From Kiloniellaceae bacterium (GTDB taxonomy: Bacteria > Pseudomonadota > Alphaproteobacteria > Kiloniellales > Kiloniellaceae), in assembly GCA_021776145.1 (NCBI GenBank), contig JAJFGM010000323.1:1-8375 (forward strand): a DNA stretch of 8,375 bases, given 5' to 3'. The notes under the pieces were generated by a model. That model was not told where the DNA came from, did not search any database, and saw only the letters and a list, made by a program, of their open reading frames with translations. Positions 5,883 through 8,375 of this stretch are shown piece after piece. The stretch's first letter is position 1, and the number at the start of each line of letters is the position of its first letter. The position numbers were made by a program, and so were the translations under genes.

Positions 5883-5908
5883 GCGCCTGGTGCGTGGCGA
5901 CACCGCGC
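5883..5908 (+). other. Possible intercistronic hairpin between SDR and cupin genes
   Basis: Immediately after the SDR stop, GCGC and GGTG can pair with CACC and GCGC, separated by an 8-base loop and with a two-base bulge on the left arm. No T-run follows, so it is not a typical terminator. It could modulate mRNA stability or relative expression of the downstream cupin and cyclase genes. GC-rich DNA often offers such pairings by chance. Confidence 0.25.
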
Positions 5909-5943
5909 GAACGAACCTCAACAGGCCCTAAGGGGAGATTGGA

Positions 5944-6417
5944 ATGTCACGCAGCGACAGAATCGAAATGACCGCATTCACGCCGAACGCGGCGCACGAG
6001 GGCCTGGGTGCCATGGCATCACGCCTGGTATTGCCGGCGAATTTGCCCTGGACGGAGGCCACGTTCCCGGGCGTGCGATTCAAAACCTTGATGATCGATC
6101 CAAAACGCGGCCTGCTGACGGCGCTCTTGCAGATGGATCCCGGCGCCGAGCTGCCCGACCATGAGCATGTAATGATGGAACAGACCTATGTCCTGGAAGG
6201 CTTTCTCGAAGACAAGACGGGGCCCGACAAAGGTTTGCGGGTCGGGCCGGGTGAGTTCGTCTGGCGGCCCGACGGCAGCCGCCATGCGGCCTGGACGCCC
6301 GAGGGCGGCCTGATGCTGGCGATATTCCTGATGCCCAACAAGTTCTACGAGGACGGCAAGGTCATCGACTTCCTCGGCCAGGATTGGCAAGAGACTTGGG
6401 GATCGTCGGGCATGTAA
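5944..6417 (+). CDS. Small single-domain cupin
   Basis: This encodes 157 residues, with ATG seven bases after an AGGGGAG ribosome binding site. Both cupin motifs are complete. Motif 1 has the G-x5-H-x-H-x3-E-x6-G pattern (G67 to G86) with H73, H75 and E79. Motif 2 has G-x5-P-x-G-x2-H (G103 to H114) with H114. These four side chains should bind a divalent metal, usually Fe, Mn, Ni or Zn. Its size and the PDHEHVMMEQ region recall the ChrR-like/dihydroxyacetophenone dioxygenase-like cupins. It may be a dioxygenase, an isomerase or a non-catalytic ligand sensor; sequence alone does not decide. Position between an SDR and a cyclase-family hydrolase suggests an enzymatic step in the same pathway. 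The C-terminal part (YEDGKVIDFLG) is probably a small helix packing on the barrel. Confidence 0.85.
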   Translation: MSRSDRIEMTAFTPNAAHEGLGAMASRLVLPANLPWTEATFPGVRFKTLMIDPKRGLLTALLQMDPGAELPDHEHVMMEQTYVLEGFLEDKTGPDKGLRVGPGEFVWRPDGSRHAAWTPEGGLMLAIFLMPNKFYEDGKVIDFLGQDWQETWGSSGM

Positions 6418-6453
6418 GTTGCTGTCCGGCCGCGCAAAAGGAGAGTCTGGAAC

Positions 6454-7128
6454 ATGAGGCGGATTATCGATCTCTCGACCCCGATCAAAAGCGGACACTT
6501 CCGTTGGCCGGTCGAGCGCAAGCTGTTGCGCAGTCACGAAGGCGGGGACGGCTTGCAGGCGACTTGGGTCGGCTGGGGCCTGCACGGCTTCACCCACATG
6601 GATACGCCGCGCCACTTCAATCCCGAAGGTTTCAGCACCGATGCCGTGAGTCTGGACATGGTCGTCGGCGAAGCGGCGGTCGTCGATATCAGCGGCCTGG
6701 GGCCCGAGGCGGCCATTACCGAAGAAGCCATCGCCGCCGCCGGCGGCCACGTGCGCGAAGGTGACATCGTCCTCATGCGGGCGCGCTGGGACACCGTCGA
6801 ATCAATCGACAGGCCGGAATTCTGGACCCGCGCGCCCTACATGACGCGCGAAGCCTGCGAATGGCTGCTGGCCCGCAAGATCAAAGCCATCGCCTTCGAC
6901 TTTCCACAGGACTACTGCATCCGCGACTACGTCAGCGGCGCGCGCAAGCCGGCACTGGAAGAGAACACCACCCATATCACGCTGCTGTGGAACGGTGTTT
7001 TGATGTTCGAATACCTCTGCAACATGTCGGAGATATCGCAGCAGCGCCCCCTTTTCGTCGGGCTGCCCTTGATGATTCCGGACCGCGACGGCGCGCCGGC
7101 GCGGGTCATCGTCATCGAAGAGGACTGA
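6454..7128 (+). CDS. Cyclase-family metal-dependent amidohydrolase (kynurenine formamidase/isatin hydrolase-like)
   Basis: This encodes 224 residues, 36 bases after the cupin gene, with an AAGGAGA ribosome binding site. The family hallmark H-x2-T-H-x-D-x-P-x-H is intact as HGFTHMDTPRH (H44, H48, D50, H54), which binds Mn or Zn and activates water. The N-terminus (IIDLSTPI) and the block ENTTHITLLWNGVLMFEYLCNMSEI, with its conserved His and Glu, also fit. Members hydrolyse N-formylkynurenine, isatin or other amides and lactams. The length fits the family. The central segment differs from ordinary kynurenine formamidases: FWTRAPYMT replaces the usual tGxWg..yPG, and FDFPQDY replaces GiDt.SvD. 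Another cyclic or N-acyl amide is therefore possible. It is the last gene of the run; the next gene converges on it after 23 bases. No T-rich terminator is visible in that gap. Confidence 0.88.
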   Translation: MRRIIDLSTPIKSGHFRWPVERKLLRSHEGGDGLQATWVGWGLHGFTHMDTPRHFNPEGFSTDAVSLDMVVGEAAVVDISGLGPEAAITEEAIAAAGGHVREGDIVLMRARWDTVESIDRPEFWTRAPYMTREACEWLLARKIKAIAFDFPQDYCIRDYVSGARKPALEENTTHITLLWNGVLMFEYLCNMSEISQQRPLFVGLPLMIPDRDGAPARVIVIEED

Positions 7129-7151
7129 CCCGGCGGCCGAAGCGAACGCGG

Positions 7152-8375
7152 TCAGCGCGGCCATTCGCTGTGGTGGCTGTCGATCACATAGGCATGTTTG
7201 TGCTTGGTTGGCGCGTGGTGGTGCGCGTGATGGTGTGGCTCGGGCCCCTCCCAGCCTTCGTGCGGGTGTTGATGGTGTTCGTCGTGGACGTGCAGGTGCT
7301 CGTGATCGAGCGTTTGGTGCCGGTGTTCCAGCGTGCCGGGATCGTCGGTCGGCCAAAGGGCAAAAGCGGCGAGCGTTGCAAGCAGGGTCAAGACCGCGAG
7401 CAGTGGGAAAGCGGCCGACAGCCCGACTTCGCCGGCAAGCCAACCGGCGAGGGGATAGGCGACAAGCCAGCAGGCGTGCGATAGGGCAAACTGCGCGGCG
7501 AAAATCGCCGGCCTGTCGGCGGCCCGCGCCGAACGCTTGAGCAGGCGGCCCGCCGGAGTCTGGATGAGGGAAGAACCGGCGCCAATTAGGAACCATAGCG
7601 GCAACAGCAGGAGCAGTCCGGGGCCGCTCCAGCCGAGCAACAGGCCGAGCGTCAGGATCAGGCCGCCGGCAAGCATGACCGGACGCTCCGGCAGACGCTC
7701 GAGCAGGCGCGGCAAGGCGAGGGCAACGAGCATCGAGCCGGCCCCGACGGCGGCGAAGGCCAGGGCGGTGTCGCTCTCGCTGCCACCGAGGCGCTCGCGC
7801 ACGTAGACGACGGTATTGACGATGACCATGGCACCGGCGGTGGCGACGGCAAAGGACAGCGCCAGTTGTCCGCGCAAGCGCGGTGTCTTGAGATAGGCGG
7901 TCATGCCAAAGGTCAGGTTGTGCCGCAAGCCCGCTTCCCGTTCGCTCGCTTGTGGCGCGGGCAACCGCAGCGACGCGATGAGCAGGGCCGATATCAGAAA
8001 GGCGACGGCATTGGCGGCGAACAGGGCATCGTAGGTCACCAGCGCCAGCGCCGCCGCCGCCAGCATCGGGCTCAAGAGGGCCTCGAGATCGTAGGCGAGC
8101 CGCGACAGCGACAGCGCGCGCGTATAGCGCGCCTCGTCCGGCAACACGTCGGGTATGGTCGCCTGGAAGGTCGGGGTGAAGCCGGCGGCACAGGCGCTGA
8201 GCAGAAAGATCAAGACATAGACCTGCCAGATCTCGGTGACCCAGGGCAGACAGGAAATGCAGGCCGCGCGCCCGATATCGAGCGCGATCAGCAAACCACG
8301 GCGCGGCAGCTTGTGGGCGATGCCGCCGATCACCGGGGCAATGCCAACGTAGGCGAGCATTTTCAAGGCCAGCGC
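7152..8375 (-). CDS. MFS transporter with histidine-rich C-terminal tail (5' end beyond window)
   Basis: The minus-strand frame is open through the right edge, so the N-terminus is missing. The first internal ATG (8364-8366) is probably not the start, because the residues before it (ALALK) fit as part of a helix. The visible ~407 residues contain about ten hydrophobic helices with an APVIGGIAHKLPRRGLL loop like MFS motif A, and a conserved block TIPDVLPDEARYTRALSLSR. The last 59 residues (coded by 7155-7331) hold 20 His as HxH and HHH clusters, ending HKHAYVIDSHHSEWPR. Such tails occur in NreB-type nickel and related metal exporters and bind Ni, Co or Zn. The likely role is export of a divalent metal across the inner membrane, with the tail as a cytoplasmic metal buffer or sensor. 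The transported ion is inferred only. It converges on the cyclase gene and is not part of that operon. Confidence 0.85.
   Translation of the reverse strand, partial: ALALKMLAYVGIAPVIGGIAHKLPRRGLLIALDIGRAACISCLPWVTEIWQVYVLIFLLSACAAGFTPTFQATIPDVLPDEARYTRALSLSRLAYDLEALLSPMLAAAALALVTYDALFAANAVAFLISALLIASLRLPAPQASEREAGLRHNLTFGMTAYLKTPRLRGQLALSFAVATAGAMVIVNTVVYVRERLGGSESDTALAFAAVGAGSMLVALALPRLLERLPERPVMLAGGLILTLGLLLGWSGPGLLLLLPLWFLIGAGSSLIQTPAGRLLKRSARAADRPAIFAAQFALSHACWLVAYPLAGWLAGEVGLSAAFPLLAVLTLLATLAAFALWPTDDPGTLEHRHQTLDHEHLHVHDEHHQHPHEGWEGPEPHHHAHHHAPTKHKHAYVIDSHHSEWPR
7155..7331 (-). other. His-rich tail-coding segment of the MFS transporter
   Basis: This stretch encodes 59 residues with 20 histidines in clusters such as EHRH, DHEHLHVH, DEHHQHPH, PHHHAHHH and KHKH, interspersed with Asp and Glu. 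It has no hydrophobic segment, so it follows the last transmembrane helix as a soluble tail. Density and spacing of His suit binding of several divalent cations. Confidence 0.9.

Noticed and set aside
5100..5921. Minus-strand open frame of 273 codons opposite the SDR gene
   Set aside because: Antisense shadow of a complete classical SDR.
7129..7162. Bidirectional terminator between the convergent cyclase and MFS genes
   Set aside because: Only short stems (GGCCG/CGGCC with an 18-base loop, or a 4-bp CGCG stem) and no T-run on either strand.
6802..7596. Minus-strand open frame of 264 codons spanning the cyclase and MFS 3' ends
   Set aside because: Crosses two well-supported genes in the wrong frame and contains only Arg/Ala/Pro-rich sequence.

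Overview
The window is GC-rich (roughly 60-65% by eye), densely coded and has short intergenic gaps. Together with the gene families present, this suggests a proteobacterium, most likely an alphaproteobacterium with a soil or marine lifestyle. That placement is inferred from style only; no rRNA, tRNA or other marker gene is present.

Left part (1-1678, minus strand): the first ~559 codons of a large two-part protein that runs off the left edge. It has an N-terminal PlsC/GPAT-type acyltransferase domain, a middle region I do not recognise, and the start of an alpha/beta-hydrolase domain. Upstream of it lies a gene-poor, partly AT-richer stretch (about 1688-2158).

Scar (2159-2377): the last ~54 codons of a mercuric reductase gene (merA, minus strand) abut what looks like the last ~19 codons of a merR-type regulator gene (plus strand). 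An intact mer locus, with merR divergent from merT..A, would leave exactly this arrangement after one internal deletion, so I read it as a collapsed mer operon.

Centre (2522-7128, plus strand): six closely spaced genes, probably one transcription unit. In order they encode a MaoC/PhaJ-type enoyl-CoA hydratase, a creatinase-like M24 'pita-bread' protein that has lost the usual metal ligands, an EutA/arylmalonate decarboxylase/maleate isomerase-type protein of the Asp/Glu racemase superfamily, an SDR oxidoreductase, a small cupin, and a cyclase-family (kynurenine formamidase/isatin hydrolase-like) metal-dependent amidohydrolase. Together they look like a catabolic pathway for a small, possibly cyclic, amide or N-containing compound: ring opening by the cyclase, C-N cleavage by the M24 protein, isomerisation or decarboxylation by the racemase-fold enzyme, redox by the SDR, and feeding of acyl-CoA into beta-oxidation by the hydratase. 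The substrate cannot be read from the sequence. The M24 plus EutA-like pair recalls ectoine-degradation operons, but the other ectoine genes are absent.

Right part (7152-8375, minus strand): a convergent MFS transporter gene, cut by the right edge at its 5' end. Its product ends in a 59-residue tail with 20 histidines, as in some nickel/cobalt/zinc exporters. No RNA genes, CRISPR arrays, insertion sequences or replication origins were seen.
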